NCBI RefSeq assembly: GCF_030817415.1
Contig: NZ_JAUSZI010000002.1
Span: 3,224,001 to 3,288,000 of the forward strand
Direction: 5' to 3'
DNA length: 64,000 nt
Source: Streptomyces umbrinus
Lineage (GTDB): Bacteria; Actinomycetota; Actinomycetes; Streptomycetales; Streptomycetaceae
This document shows positions 25,018-34,277 of the stretch, one piece after another (the first letter of the stretch is position 1; every line of letters starts with the position of its first letter). The position numbers and the translations under genes are program-made. The notes beneath the pieces are model-generated. The model made no database searches and had not been told where the DNA came from. It saw only the letters and a list, made by a program, of their open reading frames with translations.

Positions 25018-25887
25018 ATGATTCCGGAAATCTTTCAGCTCGCCGGAGAGCTGCCCGCACGCCGCCTCGGTTACGGCACCGCTCAGTTGACCGGGCCGGG
25101 CTACTGGGGGCCGCGTGGTGAGGCCCGGGACGCGGTGGCCGTTCTGCGGCGGGCGGTCGAGCGCGGGGTCACGCTGATCGACACGGCGGACAACTACGGC
25201 CCGTCGGTCGCCGAGGAACTCGTCGCCGAGGCGCTGTACCCGTATCCGGACGGCCTGGTGATCGCCACGAAGGGCGGTGTCGTACGCACCGGTCCGGACG
25301 CCTGGCACATCGAGGGGCGGCCCGAGCGGCTGCGGGCGATGTGCGAGGCGAGTCTGCGACGGCTGCGTCTCGACACGATCGACCTGTACCAGCTGCACCG
25401 GCTGGACCCGGACGTGCCGATGGCCGAACAGCTGGGCGCGCTCGACGAGTTGCGCCGGGAGGGCAAGATCCGGCACCTCGGGCTCGACTCGGTGACGCCC
25501 GGACAGCTCGAAGCCGCACGGGAGTTGACGAACATCGCGTCCGTGCAGAACCGGTACAACCTCACCGACCGCGCCTCGGAGCCGCTGCTGAAGCTGTGCG
25601 AGGCGCACGGCATCGCGTTCCTGCCCTGGTTCCCGCTGGGCAACGGCTCGTTGACCACGGACCGGGCGGGCACGGACATCGCCGCAGCGCACGGAGTGTC
25701 CGCGGACATCGCCGCCGCCCACGGAGTGTCGCCCGGGCAGATCGCCCTGGCCTGGCTGCTGCACCGCTCCCCCGTGCTCTGCCCGACCCCCGGCACGGGC
25801 TCCCTCGCGCATCTGGAGGAGAACCTCGACGCGGCCGCCGTACGGCTCCGCGCGGAGGACATGTCCCGCCTCGACGCCCTGAGTTGA
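25018..25887 (+). CDS. Aldo/keto reductase with an internal tandem duplication
   Basis: The 289-residue NADPH-dependent oxidoreductase has the catalytic tetrad visible as Asp and Tyr in LIDTADNYG, Lys in VIATKGG and His in YQLHRLDP. Near residues 221-241 the sequence DIAAAHGVS occurs twice in a row (bases 25676-25735), so a 30-bp unit has been duplicated in frame before the GQIALAWLL helix. The gene is divergent from the ketopantoate reductase-like gene. Substrate is unknown. Confidence 0.88.
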   Translation: MIPEIFQLAGELPARRLGYGTAQLTGPGYWGPRGEARDAVAVLRRAVERGVTLIDTADNYGPSVAEELVAEALYPYPDGLVIATKGGVVRTGPDAWHIEGRPERLRAMCEASLRRLRLDTIDLYQLHRLDPDVPMAEQLGALDELRREGKIRHLGLDSVTPGQLEAARELTNIASVQNRYNLTDRASEPLLKLCEAHGIAFLPWFPLGNGSLTTDRAGTDIAAAHGVSADIAAAHGVSPGQIALAWLLHRSPVLCPTPGTGSLAHLEENLDAAAVRLRAEDMSRLDALS

Positions 25888-25941
25888 CCTCGCTCGACCG
25901 TGCTTGACCTTGCCCCTGGGGCAGACTCCACGCTCCGGGGC

Positions 25942-26841
25942 ATGGACTCCAACGACTTCCACCTCAAGCAGAGCCCGTACAGCGACCCCGGAGCCGTACC
26001 GGCCGATCTGCCCGCCGACCCACGTGAACTCGGGGCCCTCGTACGGAACTTGCTCATCCACCGGGAGGAGGGCGGTCACTTCGGGTACGCGATGCCCGAG
26101 GAGCGCCGTCACGAGGACGCCGAGGCCCGGTACGTGAGCGAGATCCTGCGGATCCTGCGCGAGCGCTCACAGGCTCCGCTCACCGAACACCGGGAGCTGG
26201 GCGAGCGGTTCGCCGGTACGTGCCGGGACTTCGCGCTGCTGATGTGCGCGTTCCTGAGGGCTACGGGCACCCCCGCGCGGGTCCGGTGCGGCTTCGCCAC
26301 GTACTTCGAGGACGGCTCCTCCCCCGTGACCCACGGGGACCACTGGGTCACCGAGTACCGTCTGTCGGACGGCAGTTGGCGGCTCGCGGACGCCCAGGTC
26401 GCCGACGGGGCGCACGACGTGCCCTTCGATCCGCTGGACGTCCCGCGGGACCAGTTCCTCGTCGCCGGAGCCGCCTGGCGGGCATGCCGGACGGGCGACG
26501 CGGACCCCCACAACTTCGGGGTCCCCCTCCCCACGGGCCCCCTGCAGGGCCTGTGGTTCGTACGCTGCAACGTCGTACGGGATCTCGCGGCGCTCGGCGG
26601 GGTGGAGGTGCTGCCGTGGGACGCGTGGGGGCTCGCGGCGAAGGACGAGCCGGAGGTGACCGCGGACGATCTCGCGCTGCTCGACGCGGTGGCCGCGGCG
26701 ACGGCCACCGAGGCCGTGTCACCCGAGGAGATCCGGCGCCTGTACGCGGACCTTCGCCTCACCGTCCCGGCGGAGATCACCTCGCACACGACCTACCTCG
26801 GCGTCCGGCAGGTCAGGCTCCCCGAGAGCCTTCGGGGCTGA
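25942..26841 (+). CDS. Transglutaminase-like cysteine protease-fold protein
   Basis: The 299-residue protein has the Cys-His-Asp triad of the bacterial transglutaminase-like superfamily: GTCRDFALLMCAFLRATG, DHWVTEYRLSDG and WRLADAQV. Upstream are conserved residues HREEGGHFGYAMPEERRHED. No signal peptide is present, so it acts in the cytoplasm. It may be a peptidase or amidase rather than a crosslinking enzyme. Its 3' end overlaps the convergent DUF4440 gene by 29 bases. Confidence 0.8.
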   Translation: MDSNDFHLKQSPYSDPGAVPADLPADPRELGALVRNLLIHREEGGHFGYAMPEERRHEDAEARYVSEILRILRERSQAPLTEHRELGERFAGTCRDFALLMCAFLRATGTPARVRCGFATYFEDGSSPVTHGDHWVTEYRLSDGSWRLADAQVADGAHDVPFDPLDVPRDQFLVAGAAWRACRTGDADPHNFGVPLPTGPLQGLWFVRCNVVRDLAALGGVEVLPWDAWGLAAKDEPEVTADDLALLDAVAAATATEAVSPEEIRRLYADLRLTVPAEITSHTTYLGVRQVRLPESLRG

Positions 26842-27196
26842 ACGGCGTTCCCTGGTGGAAGTACAGCAGCCATTCCTCCCCCGTCCGCCGCCACAACGAA
26901 CTCCGGTGCGCGTGACGGCCGTTGTGCTCCGTGTCGAAGGTGAGGTGGACCAGGTCGGGGGCGAGCTCGACGCCGGTCACCCGGGAGGTGATGCCCGGGC
27001 CGGTCCCCGGTTCCTTCGCCGCGGCCAGTGCGTCGATGATCGAGGCCCGGTCCCAGTGCCGCCCGGAGACGCCGAACTCGTGGAAGTCGGGGTGCAGCAG
27101 CGCCCCGAGGAGTTCGGGCGAGCGGCGGATCTCCGGGTCGAGGAGGCGCAGTTCGCCCTCGATGGCCGCCTCGACTGCGGGGCCGTGGTCAGCCAC
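26813..27196 (-). CDS. DUF4440 / SnoaL-like protein
   Basis: The 127-residue protein fits a single NTF2-like domain: ELRLLDPEIRRSPELLGALLHPDFHEFG at the start (residues 15-42), then RASIIDALAA and a C-terminal strand set HRSSLWRRTGEEWLLYFHQGT. Such domains act as small ligand-binding or hydrolytic modules. It overlaps the DUF1697 gene by eight bases and probably shares its transcript. No specific role can be given. Confidence 0.75.
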   Translation of the reverse strand: MADHGPAVEAAIEGELRLLDPEIRRSPELLGALLHPDFHEFGVSGRHWDRASIIDALAAAKEPGTGPGITSRVTGVELAPDLVHLTFDTEHNGRHAHRSSLWRRTGEEWLLYFHQGTPFSPEGSRGA

Positions 27197-27734
27197 TGGT
27201 CAGCTCCGCGAGCTTGGTGACGGTGTTCCAGTTCCGGGAGGTGGCGATGATACCCTTCGTCATCCGGGGCTTCGACAGGTTCTCCGCCAGCTTGGAGCGG
27301 CCGAGGCCGTCGGGTGCGTACAGGTAGAGGACGCGGTCGCCGAGGCGGAACTCCTCGGGCAGGAAGGCCTGTTGGTCGATGGACGCGTAGCGCTCGGCGT
27401 CGACCGGCTCGGAGAAGTAGGTGGCGTGCAGTTGCCTGGCCTCCAGGTCCGCGGCCGGGAACGGACAGGCGTCGATGACGGCCCGCAGATAGGCGTGGTC
27501 GCGCACCAGGACGTCGACCGTGAAGCCGAAGCGCTTCTCCAGCGCCCCCGACAGTTCCGCGGCGAGCGCGTCCTCGTCGCCGTGGTCGCTGGAGAAGACG
27601 GCGTTCCCGCTCTGGAGATGCGTACGGACACCGTCGTACCCGAGGCCCTCCATGAGGGTGCGCAGCTCGGCCATCGGCACCTTCCTGCTGCCGCCCACGT
27701 TGATCCCGCGCAGCAGTGCCGCGTACGTCGTCAT
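27189..27734 (-). CDS. DUF1697 family protein
   Basis: The 181-residue protein shows the family opening TTYAALLRGINVGG, the middle GNAVFSS and the C-terminal RNWNTVTKLAEL. The fold is known, but no biochemical role is established. ATG 27734 is preferred; ATGs at 27746 and 27752 are close by. The gene is the first of a two-gene unit with the DUF4440 gene. A 15-bp hairpin lies 26 bases upstream of the start. Confidence 0.8.
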   Translation of the reverse strand: MTTYAALLRGINVGGSRKVPMAELRTLMEGLGYDGVRTHLQSGNAVFSSDHGDEDALAAELSGALEKRFGFTVDVLVRDHAYLRAVIDACPFPAADLEARQLHATYFSEPVDAERYASIDQQAFLPEEFRLGDRVLYLYAPDGLGRSKLAENLSKPRMTKGIIATSRNWNTVTKLAELTSG

Positions 27735-27760
27735 GCCCTGAGTCATCCGCACACCATAAA

Positions 27761-27799
27761 GCGGCCGTCGTGCCCCGTGGGGGTGGGCACGACGGCCGC
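27761..27799. terminator. Perfect 15-bp hairpin upstream of the DUF1697 gene
   Basis: The arms GCGGCCGTCGTGCCC (27761-27775) and GGGCACGACGGCCGC (27785-27799) enclose a 9-base loop. It has terminator strength but no obvious upstream gene on either strand, so it may stop a small RNA, block read-through towards the transporter, or act in the 5' leader of the DUF1697 gene. Confidence 0.5.
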
Positions 27800-27896
27800 G
27801 GCTTCCGGGCGGCCGGACACCCGAAGTTACCGGCCGGTTGGCTCAAAACCCTGGCCGATGGGCGCGCTCAGTTCAACCCCCGCACACAGCTGTGAC

Positions 27897-28031
27897 TTGT
27901 TCAACAAACTTTCGTAACACCAAAGAGGATCTTCCCCGGCAGATCGGACCCGGTCGGGGACGGAGGGGGATGGAGGGAGGGACGGATCGGACACCCTGAT
28001 CACGACCCCCGAGGTGCCGCTTTACATGTAA
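27897..28031. promoter_or_regulatory. Two palindromes before the MMPL transporter gene
   Basis: TTGTTCAACAA (27897-27907) and TTACATGTAA (28022-28031) are short palindromes in the 463-base gap 27735-28197. Both are AT-rich for this genome, and MMPL exporters are often controlled by TetR-type repressors. No regulator gene is adjacent. The remainder of the gap holds the hairpin at 27761 and nothing else that I can support. Confidence 0.35.
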
Positions 28032-28197
28032 GGGGCTTTCATCCTCCTCAGTGCTGAGGGCGCGGGGTCCGAGGGGAGGACTCGGGCTCCCCGCACCTCA
28101 CCGGGCAGCACGACGAGAGGTCCTTATCCGCCCCATACCTTCGAAACAGAAGGTGCGGGCAGGGGGCCGGCACCGAGGACGAGGGGGCAAGCCCGTC

Positions 28198-30480
28198 ATG
28201 GGTAACAGAGACACGCGGGTACGGGGCATAGCTGCCCGGGCCGGCGGCTGGAGTGCCCGGCACCGCTGGGCGGCCGTCGGAATCTGGGTGCTGTTCGTCG
28301 TTCTGGCGATGGGGCTCGGCTCTGCGGCGGGCACGGTCGAACTCAAGGACAGCGACCAGCTCAGCGGCGAGACCGGCCGGGCCGCGGCCATCGCGGAGGA
28401 AGCGGGGATCGACGAGCCGGCCGGGGAGACCGTTCTCGTCCAGGGCAGGGACGCGGGTGTCAAGGCGACGAGCACAGAGTTCCGCGCCGCCGTCGACGCC
28501 GTGATGAAGGCGGTCGAGGGCACCGGCAAGGTGACCAACGTGACCTCGCCATACGACACGGACACCATCTCGAAGGACGGCCGCAGCGCCCTCGTGCAGT
28601 TCGACATGCGCGGTGAGGCGGAGACGGCGGGCGACCGGGTGGAGCCCGTGCTGAAGGCCGTCGAGGAGGTGCAGAAGGACCATGGGTCGGTGCTGATCGA
28701 GGAGATCGGCGGCGCCAGCATGAACAAGACGTTCGACGACGCGTTCGGCAACGACTTCAAGCAGGCCGAGTACTCCGCCGTCCCCGTGGCCCTCGGCATC
28801 CTGCTGGTCGCGTTCGGCGCGCTGGTGGCGGCCCTGGTCCCGGTCCTGCTCGCGATCACCGCGATCGTGGCCACGATGGGCCTGATGATGATCGTCAGCC
28901 ACATCCAGCCGATGGACGACACATCGAGCTCCGTGATGCTGCTCGTGGGCCTGGCGGTCGGCGTCGACTACTGCCTGTTCTATCTGCGGCGTGAGCGCGA
29001 GGAGCGCGCGGCGGGCAGGGACCCCGAGACCGCGCTGCGGATCGCCGCGGCGACCAGCGGCCGCGCCATCATCGTCTCCGGTGTCACTGTGTGCGTGGCG
29101 ATGGCGGGCATGCTGTTCACCGGAATCGCCACCTTCAAGGCGATGGGTCTGGCCTCTCTGATGGTCGTGGCGGTCGCCATGGTCGGCTCGGTGACGGTGC
29201 TGCCCGCGGTCCTCTCGCTGCTCGGTACTCGGGTCGAGAAGGGGCGCATCCCGTTCCTGCACCCGGACAAGCGGCGCAAGACCAACGGCGGTTCCGGCAA
29301 CGGCCGTTCGGGCGACAACGGAAGCCGGTTCTGGACGAGCGTCCTGCGGGTGGTGCTGGCGAAGCCGGCGATCTCGCTGGTGGTCGCGGCCGGTGCGCTG
29401 CTGGCCATCGCGGCCCCTGCCCTCGGCATGAAGACCCAGAACCTCACACTGGACCAGGAGTTCGGCGACTCGCTGCCGATCGTGGCGACGTACGAGCGGG
29501 TCAACGAGGCCTTCCCGGGTGGTTCCGACCCGGCCGAGGTGGTCGTCAAGGCCGCCGACATCAACTCCGCCGAGGTGAAGTCCGCGATCGCCGACTTCCG
29601 TGAGCAGGCGGTCAGTTCGGGTGCCTCGCGCGGTCCGGTCGAGGTCCAGGTGCACGATTCGCAGAACGTCGCCTTCGTGTACGTACCGCTGGTGGGCGGA
29701 TCGAACCTCGACAAGGCCGAGAAGAGCCTGGAGATCATCCGCGACGAGGTCCGTCCGGCGACATTCGGCAAGGTCGACGGGGTCGAGGCGCCGGTGACCG
29801 GTCAGGTGGCGGGTTCGAAGGACTTCAACGACCAGCTCGTCAGCGCGGTGGCACCGGTCTTCGCCTTCGTCGTGATCTTCGCCTTCCTGCTGATGCTCCT
29901 GTCGTTCCGCTCGCTGACGATCGCGATCACCTCGATCGTCCTCAACCTCCTCTCGGTCGGGGCGGCCTACGGCATCCTGGTCGCCGTCTTCCAGCACGGC
30001 TGGGGCGCTTCGCTGGTGGGCGCGGAGGGTGTGGGCGCCATCATCACCTGGCTGCCGCTGTTCCTCTTCGTGATCCTCTTCGGGCTCTCGATGGACTACC
30101 ACGTGTTCGTCGTCTCGCGAATCCGTGAAGCGCGGTTGCGGGGGCTGACGACCCGGGACGCCATCCAGCACGGGGTGGTCACCACGGCCGGTGTCATCAC
30201 CAGCGCCGCCGTCATCATGGTCGCCGTCTTCGCGATCTTCGGCACGCTGTCCATGCAGTCCATGAAGCAGATGGGCGTGGGCCTCGCGGCCGCGGTCCTG
30301 ATCGACGCGACGATCATCCGCGGTGTACTGCTCCCGGCGGTCATGGCACTCCTCGGCGAACGCAACTGGTACTTCCCGAAGTGGCTGAACCGCCTGCCGG
30401 ACCTCAGCCACGACGAGTCCCCCGAGGCCGCGGCCTCGCCGCCGCCTCCGGCGGTCGAAGGGGAGAGGGTCGGGGTCTGA
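28198..30480 (+). CDS. MMPL family RND-type transporter
   Basis: The 760-residue inner-membrane protein has two repeats, each with one N-terminal membrane helix, a large extracytoplasmic loop and five more helices. The first repeat has VGLAVGVDYCLFYLRREREERAAG and the second GLSMDYHVFVVSRIREARLRG, the paired Asp-Tyr motifs that carry proton coupling in MMPL proteins. The family exports lipids, antibiotics or related hydrophobic compounds. ATG 28198 is chosen because the RWAAVGIWVLF helix then starts at about residue 22; upstream frame residues are basic and unlike the family. It ends at a strong terminator. Confidence 0.88.
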   Translation: MGNRDTRVRGIAARAGGWSARHRWAAVGIWVLFVVLAMGLGSAAGTVELKDSDQLSGETGRAAAIAEEAGIDEPAGETVLVQGRDAGVKATSTEFRAAVDAVMKAVEGTGKVTNVTSPYDTDTISKDGRSALVQFDMRGEAETAGDRVEPVLKAVEEVQKDHGSVLIEEIGGASMNKTFDDAFGNDFKQAEYSAVPVALGILLVAFGALVAALVPVLLAITAIVATMGLMMIVSHIQPMDDTSSSVMLLVGLAVGVDYCLFYLRREREERAAGRDPETALRIAAATSGRAIIVSGVTVCVAMAGMLFTGIATFKAMGLASLMVVAVAMVGSVTVLPAVLSLLGTRVEKGRIPFLHPDKRRKTNGGSGNGRSGDNGSRFWTSVLRVVLAKPAISLVVAAGALLAIAAPALGMKTQNLTLDQEFGDSLPIVATYERVNEAFPGGSDPAEVVVKAADINSAEVKSAIADFREQAVSSGASRGPVEVQVHDSQNVAFVYVPLVGGSNLDKAEKSLEIIRDEVRPATFGKVDGVEAPVTGQVAGSKDFNDQLVSAVAPVFAFVVIFAFLLMLLSFRSLTIAITSIVLNLLSVGAAYGILVAVFQHGWGASLVGAEGVGAIITWLPLFLFVILFGLSMDYHVFVVSRIREARLRGLTTRDAIQHGVVTTAGVITSAAVIMVAVFAIFGTLSMQSMKQMGVGLAAAVLIDATIIRGVLLPAVMALLGERNWYFPKWLNRLPDLSHDESPEAAASPPPPAVEGERVGV

Positions 30481-30500
30481 CGAACCGAACCACCGCACAG

Positions 30501-30540
30501 CGACGGCGTGGCCGGGGCACTCGCCCCGGCCACGCCGTCG
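30501..30540. terminator. 18-bp bidirectional terminator between convergent genes
   Basis: CGACGGCGTGGCCGGGGC (30501-30518) and GCCCCGGCCACGCCGTCG (30523-30540) form a perfect 18-bp stem with a 4-base loop. It lies between the stops of the transporter (+) and the phosphatidyltransferase (-) genes. Confidence 0.92.
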
Positions 30541-30556
30541 TGTGCGGCCCGCCGGA

Positions 30557-31612
30557 TCAGGCTGCCGTGGCGACCTCGTCCCGCTCGAAGGAGTCGATGG
30601 TGCGGGTGAAGTCACGCGTGGAGAGCAACAGCTTGTAGATGATGGCGAGTTCGAAGACGAGAAGCAGGGCGCCTGAGACCAGGGTCGCCTCGATGACCGC
30701 GTCGAGGAGCGGGCCGACGATGAAGACGCCCATCTGGAATTCGATACCGCTCACCAGGTGCGTACGAATCCGGTGGCGCAGGAGGAAGGACCGCATCCGA
30801 AGATAGACCGGGAAGCGGTGGCGGAACTCCTGCTGGAGGTCGATGACCTGGCCCTGGGGCTTCTGGGGAACGTCGGTGGCTTCTTCCGAACCGGGTTCGG
30901 AGCGCGGCTCGGATACCGCTTCGGAGCCTGCTTCGGAAACCGGCTCGGAGTTCGCCTCGGAGACCTGCTCAGAGTTCGGCTCGGACAGGGTCGACGTCTT
31001 GCGGATGTCGTGTTCGATGTCCGCCGAGGGATTGTTGCGCAACAGGTCTTCCATGAAGGCGACTTCAGCGGAGTTCTCCGCGCGGCGGGCTTCCCGCACC
31101 CGCGCCTTGATCTGCTTGCGCATGTTGTAGCGGATCTTGAAGATCTCCAGGGAATTGATGTACCGCAGCGTGTCGAGCCCGACGACCGCGAGGGCCAGCC
31201 AGATGTAGACCGTGTCACCGGTGCGGTCGTGCTGCCCGGCCATCAGCGCGACTCCGCACACCGCCACCCGGATGCGGTCGAAGACGAAGTCCAGCCAGGC
31301 CCCGAAGACGGAGCCCTGGCCGGTCAGCCGGGCCACCTTCCCGTCCATGCAGTCGAGGATGAAACTCAGGTGGTAGACGAGGGCACCGGCGATCAGCCAC
31401 CGCCAGTCGCCGAAGGCGAAGCAGGCCGCCGAGACCAGGCCGAGCAGGAACGCCCCCCAGGTGATCTGGTTCGGCGTGATCCTCGTACGCATCGCGGTGA
31501 GCCTCACCAACGGCGTGGCCACCGGGTCGACGAGCAGCACGGTCCACCACGCGTCACGCTTCTTCTCGGTGATGCGACGCACCTCGGCGAGGGGCGGTAT
31601 GTCTCGGCGCAT
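30557..31612 (-). CDS. CDP-alcohol phosphatidyltransferase family membrane protein with a Ser/Glu repeat insert
   Basis: The 351-residue membrane enzyme has the CDP-alcohol signature D-x2-D-G-x2-A-R-x8-G-x3-D-x3-D at about residues 87-109 (DCMDGKVARLTGQG, then GAWLDFVFDR). It transfers a phosphatidyl or phosphoalcohol group from a CDP-activated donor. About six hydrophobic segments are visible. Between the catalytic domain and the last helices, residues about 210-245 carry a run of SE(P/A/Q) repeats such as SEANSEPVSEAGSEAVSEP, predicted to be disordered. ATG 31612 starts RRDIPPLAEVRRI. The acceptor alcohol is not evident. Confidence 0.85.
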   Translation of the reverse strand: MRRDIPPLAEVRRITEKKRDAWWTVLLVDPVATPLVRLTAMRTRITPNQITWGAFLLGLVSAACFAFGDWRWLIAGALVYHLSFILDCMDGKVARLTGQGSVFGAWLDFVFDRIRVAVCGVALMAGQHDRTGDTVYIWLALAVVGLDTLRYINSLEIFKIRYNMRKQIKARVREARRAENSAEVAFMEDLLRNNPSADIEHDIRKTSTLSEPNSEQVSEANSEPVSEAGSEAVSEPRSEPGSEEATDVPQKPQGQVIDLQQEFRHRFPVYLRMRSFLLRHRIRTHLVSGIEFQMGVFIVGPLLDAVIEATLVSGALLLVFELAIIYKLLLSTRDFTRTIDSFERDEVATAA

Positions 31613-31759
31613 TGATCAACTTCCCAGCGTTCGTAGTGAGTTCACCTCAAGCTAGGAAGGTGTTCATACAAGGAACAAGAAGAGACCTGTGCAACCTTTG
31701 GCAGGGGGTAGCCGTCCAACCCAGTAACCCGGTCGATGCCCCGATCGGGCGGATGCGGC

Positions 31760-31907
31760 GTTATCCGAGCGTTATCGAATGACCGTCCCGTTATCCAAAG
31801 GGCGCCATGGCTTCACCGTTGACGTACAACCGTGACCCGTGGGAATTCTGAGTTCGCGCACGGTCACGCCGGTTCGCGGACAGTCACCCGATTTCGCTGA
31901 CGGTGAC
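31760..31907. promoter_or_regulatory. Direct repeat clusters upstream of the phosphatidyltransferase gene
   Basis: The 330-base gap 31613-31942 holds two clusters. GTTATC occurs at 31760, 31771 and 31790. TTCGCNNACNGTSAC occurs at 31853, 31873 and 31893, exactly 20 bases apart. Two helical turns between copies fits several copies of a protein lined up on one face of the DNA. The gap is the promoter side of the minus-strand gene starting at 31612. Confidence 0.45.
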
Positions 31908-31942
31908 GTGATCACACCCTTCAGGGCTGGGTAAAGCTTCGG

Positions 31943-33157
31943 TCATGCACCCCTGGTGGTCTTGGGGATTTCCGCCTCGATCAGATCCGCCGCGCGCGCC
32001 GTGCCGCCCTCGGTCGCCATTCCCGCCTGGATCTCCTTGAGCCGCCGCGCGACGTCCGGGTCGCCGATGAGGGTGAGTACGGCCTCGCGCAGGGCCTCGG
32101 CCGTCGCCTCCTCCATCGGCAGGTGCCGGGCGACACCGAGCGCCTGAAGGATGTCGGCGTTGCCGAACTGGTCGACGGCCTGGGGCACACAGACCATCGG
32201 CGTGGCGGTGGCCAGCCCTTCCTGGCTGCCGCCGGCACCCGCGTGCGTGATGAAGGCGTCGGCCTGCTTGAGGATCGCCAACTGCGGCACCCAGTCCCGC
32301 ACTTCGACGTTCCCCGGCACCTCCCCGAGCTCCGCGGCGGCAACGTGCTTGCCGACCTGCAGCACCACGTGCCAGCCCGGCAGATCACCGAACGCCTTCA
32401 CGCACTCGCGGTAGAACGCCGGCTGCTTGGTGAAGGAGGAGCCCAGGGACACGAGGAGGACACGCTCGGCACCGTCGGGCCTCCGCCACACCCCCTGGGC
32501 GGCTCGGTCGCCCTGACAGGCGCCGACGAAGGTGTACACCGACTCGTCGACCCGGTCGGCGTTCGGCTGGAGGGCCTTCGGGATCAGGACGATGGAACGG
32601 TCGGGGCGGCCGGCGAACGGATCGGGATGCCGGGTGATCCCGTTCCCCTCCAGCCAGGCATGGAAGCGCGCGTAGTAAGCCCTGCCCCGCTCGGTCTGCT
32701 TCGGCTCCGCCCACATGGGCTCGGCGACCTCCTCCTCGTACCCCTCCCAGGCGACGAGGTTCGGCGAGAGCGAGACGGCCGGGACACCCCAGCGGTGCGC
32801 GAGGACACGGGCCGGGTACGAGGTGATGTCGTGCAGCACGAGGTCCGGCTCGTCGCCCTCGTACGCCTCGACGAGCTGCGGAAGCGCCTGGATCGCGTCG
32901 GCCAGGAAGGGCTCCACGTTGTCCAGGAGCGTGGTCCCCCATGCCGAGGGGTCGTCGTCGGGGGACGGCAGCGTCGAGTTCCAGAGCTTCGGCTCCGCCC
33001 CCGTCTCCGCGACCTTCTCGGCGAAGGCGGGCGGAATCGCGTACGTGACCCGGTGCCCGCGGGCGACGAGCTCCCGGATCACCTCAAGGCTCGGGTTCAC
33101 GTGACCGTGGGCGGCGACGGAGAACATGGCGATGTGGGCGGGGTGTGAGGTGGTCAT
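31943..33157 (-). CDS. mgt: Macrolide-inactivating glycosyltransferase Mgt
   Basis: The 404-residue GT1 family enzyme transfers glucose from UDP-glucose to the desosamine hydroxyl of macrolides. It has the N-terminal acceptor motif [16 protein letters not shown] with the catalytic His, and the C-terminal nucleotide-sugar box [26 protein letters not shown] (split here over residues about 295-320), followed by [15 protein letters not shown]. OleD and GimA are close relatives. ATG 33157 is 65 bases after the erm-like gene on the same strand. The lrm-mgt gene pair of Streptomyces lividans has the same order. Confidence 0.9.
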   Translation of the reverse strand: MTTSHPAHIAMFSVAAHGHVNPSLEVIRELVARGHRVTYAIPPAFAEKVAETGAEPKLWNSTLPSPDDDPSAWGTTLLDNVEPFLADAIQALPQLVEAYEGDEPDLVLHDITSYPARVLAHRWGVPAVSLSPNLVAWEGYEEEVAEPMWAEPKQTERGRAYYARFHAWLEGNGITRHPDPFAGRPDRSIVLIPKALQPNADRVDESVYTFVGACQGDRAAQGVWRRPDGAERVLLVSLGSSFTKQPAFYRECVKAFGDLPGWHVVLQVGKHVAAAELGEVPGNVEVRDWVPQLAILKQADAFITHAGAGGSQEGLATATPMVCVPQAVDQFGNADILQALGVARHLPMEEATAEALREAVLTLIGDPDVARRLKEIQAGMATEGGTARAADLIEAEIPKTTRGA

Positions 33158-33222
33158 GAGCCGACCATAAGCGAGACGAGACGTCTCGTGCAATGCAATT
33201 ACGGCCGCCCGCCGTACGCGCC

Positions 33223-34005
33223 TCACCGCGACGCCAGTACGTCGTGGAGACCCAGCCACTGCTCGGGCGGCACCTCCCCGACGAGCACACGGGGGTCGAG
33301 GCGCGCGGCCCGGAACGCGGCATCCACCCGGCGCCTCGGATGGGCGCGGCGCAACGAGGCGTGCAGCGAGCCGCCGACCCCCGAGAAGCCCAGCTCGACC
33401 AGGTGCCGCCAGTCGTCGTAGGAGGTCCGGTCGAGCAGCGGGGTACGGCGTCGCTCGATGCGTACGATTCCGGCGTCGACCCGGGGCACGGGCCGGAACC
33501 TCGCCCTCGTGACCCGCCCGAGGAACCGCCACTCGTAGCGCGGCCAGGTGCGGACGGTGAGCAGGGTCCAACTCCCGTAGTCACCGGTGCGTTTGCGGGC
33601 GTATTCGAGCTGGGTGAGGAGCGTGGCGTCCGTCAGGCCGGGCGCGTGCAGACACCAGTCGACGACGTCCGCGGTGCGTGAGAAGGGCACGTTGCCGACG
33701 ACGGAGAAGGGGCTGCCCGGTGGCCGCGCGGCAAGGAAGTCGCCGCCGATCACCCGTACTTGAGGGGTTCCGGAGAAGCGGGTGCGCAGGGCGGGTACCA
33801 GTCGTGGGTCGATCTCGTAGGCGAGCAGCTCCCGGCAGCGTGGGGCGAGCACCTCGGTCAACGCGCCTTTGCCCGCGCCCACTTCGAGGACCAGGGGCGG
33901 GTGGTGCGGCCGCGGTACGGCGAGCCGGGCGAAGCGGTCCGCGGTGGCGCGGTCGGTGAGGAAGTTCTGCGAGAGCGCGCGCGAAACGTGGGTGGGGCGG
34001 GCCAT
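33223..34005 (-). CDS. erm(O): 23S rRNA adenine N6-methyltransferase, Erm(O)/Lrm-like
   Basis: The 260-residue rRNA methyltransferase modifies A2058 and gives macrolide-lincosamide resistance. The start [13 protein letters not shown], the SAM motif [17 protein letters not shown], the acidic YEID and the target-base motif NVPF ([12 protein letters not shown]) are typical of Erm. Streptomyces lividans Lrm is the nearest family member by gene order. ATG 34005 starts [10 protein letters not shown]. The promoter and leader peptide upstream (34186-34315) make antibiotic-inducible expression likely. Confidence 0.9.
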   Translation of the reverse strand: MARPTHVSRALSQNFLTDRATADRFARLAVPRPHHPPLVLEVGAGKGALTEVLAPRCRELLAYEIDPRLVPALRTRFSGTPQVRVIGGDFLAARPPGSPFSVVGNVPFSRTADVVDWCLHAPGLTDATLLTQLEYARKRTGDYGSWTLLTVRTWPRYEWRFLGRVTRARFRPVPRVDAGIVRIERRRTPLLDRTSYDDWRHLVELGFSGVGGSLHASLRRAHPRRRVDAAFRAARLDPRVLVGEVPPEQWLGLHDVLASR

Positions 34006-34185
34006 GGCCTGCGGTCCTTGTCTTCCGTGAGGACGAAAACGGGCAGACGAAGGCCCCGACCGGAAGGCAAGAAAGAAGGACGCGCACAGGCGGGCACGCG
34101 TCAGCCGCGTACCTGCTTCAAGGCGTACGTGAGAGGGGGCGCCCCTGCGGCAAATGCCGTCAGCGAGCGCAGATCCCCGGGCCGG

Positions 34186-34260
34186 TCAGGGCACCGGGGG
34201 CGCAACGCATCCGAACGGAGTACGCACAGCCCCGGCCAAGACCGGAAGAAAAAATCGCAT
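34186..34260 (-). CDS. Leader peptide of the erm-mgt operon
   Basis: A 24-codon frame on the minus strand begins MRFFLPVLAGAV and ends APPVP. It starts about 11 bases after the predicted transcription start; an in-frame GTG at 34272 could even be leaderless. Short leaders before erm genes sense ribosome stalling by macrolides. The following 180 bases contain GC-rich inverted segments (for example GGCATTTGCC at about 34150) that could form the alternative structures. Confidence 0.6.
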   Translation of the reverse strand: MRFFLPVLAGAVRTPFGCVAPPVP

Positions 34261-34277
34261 TGATACCCACACCCGGC

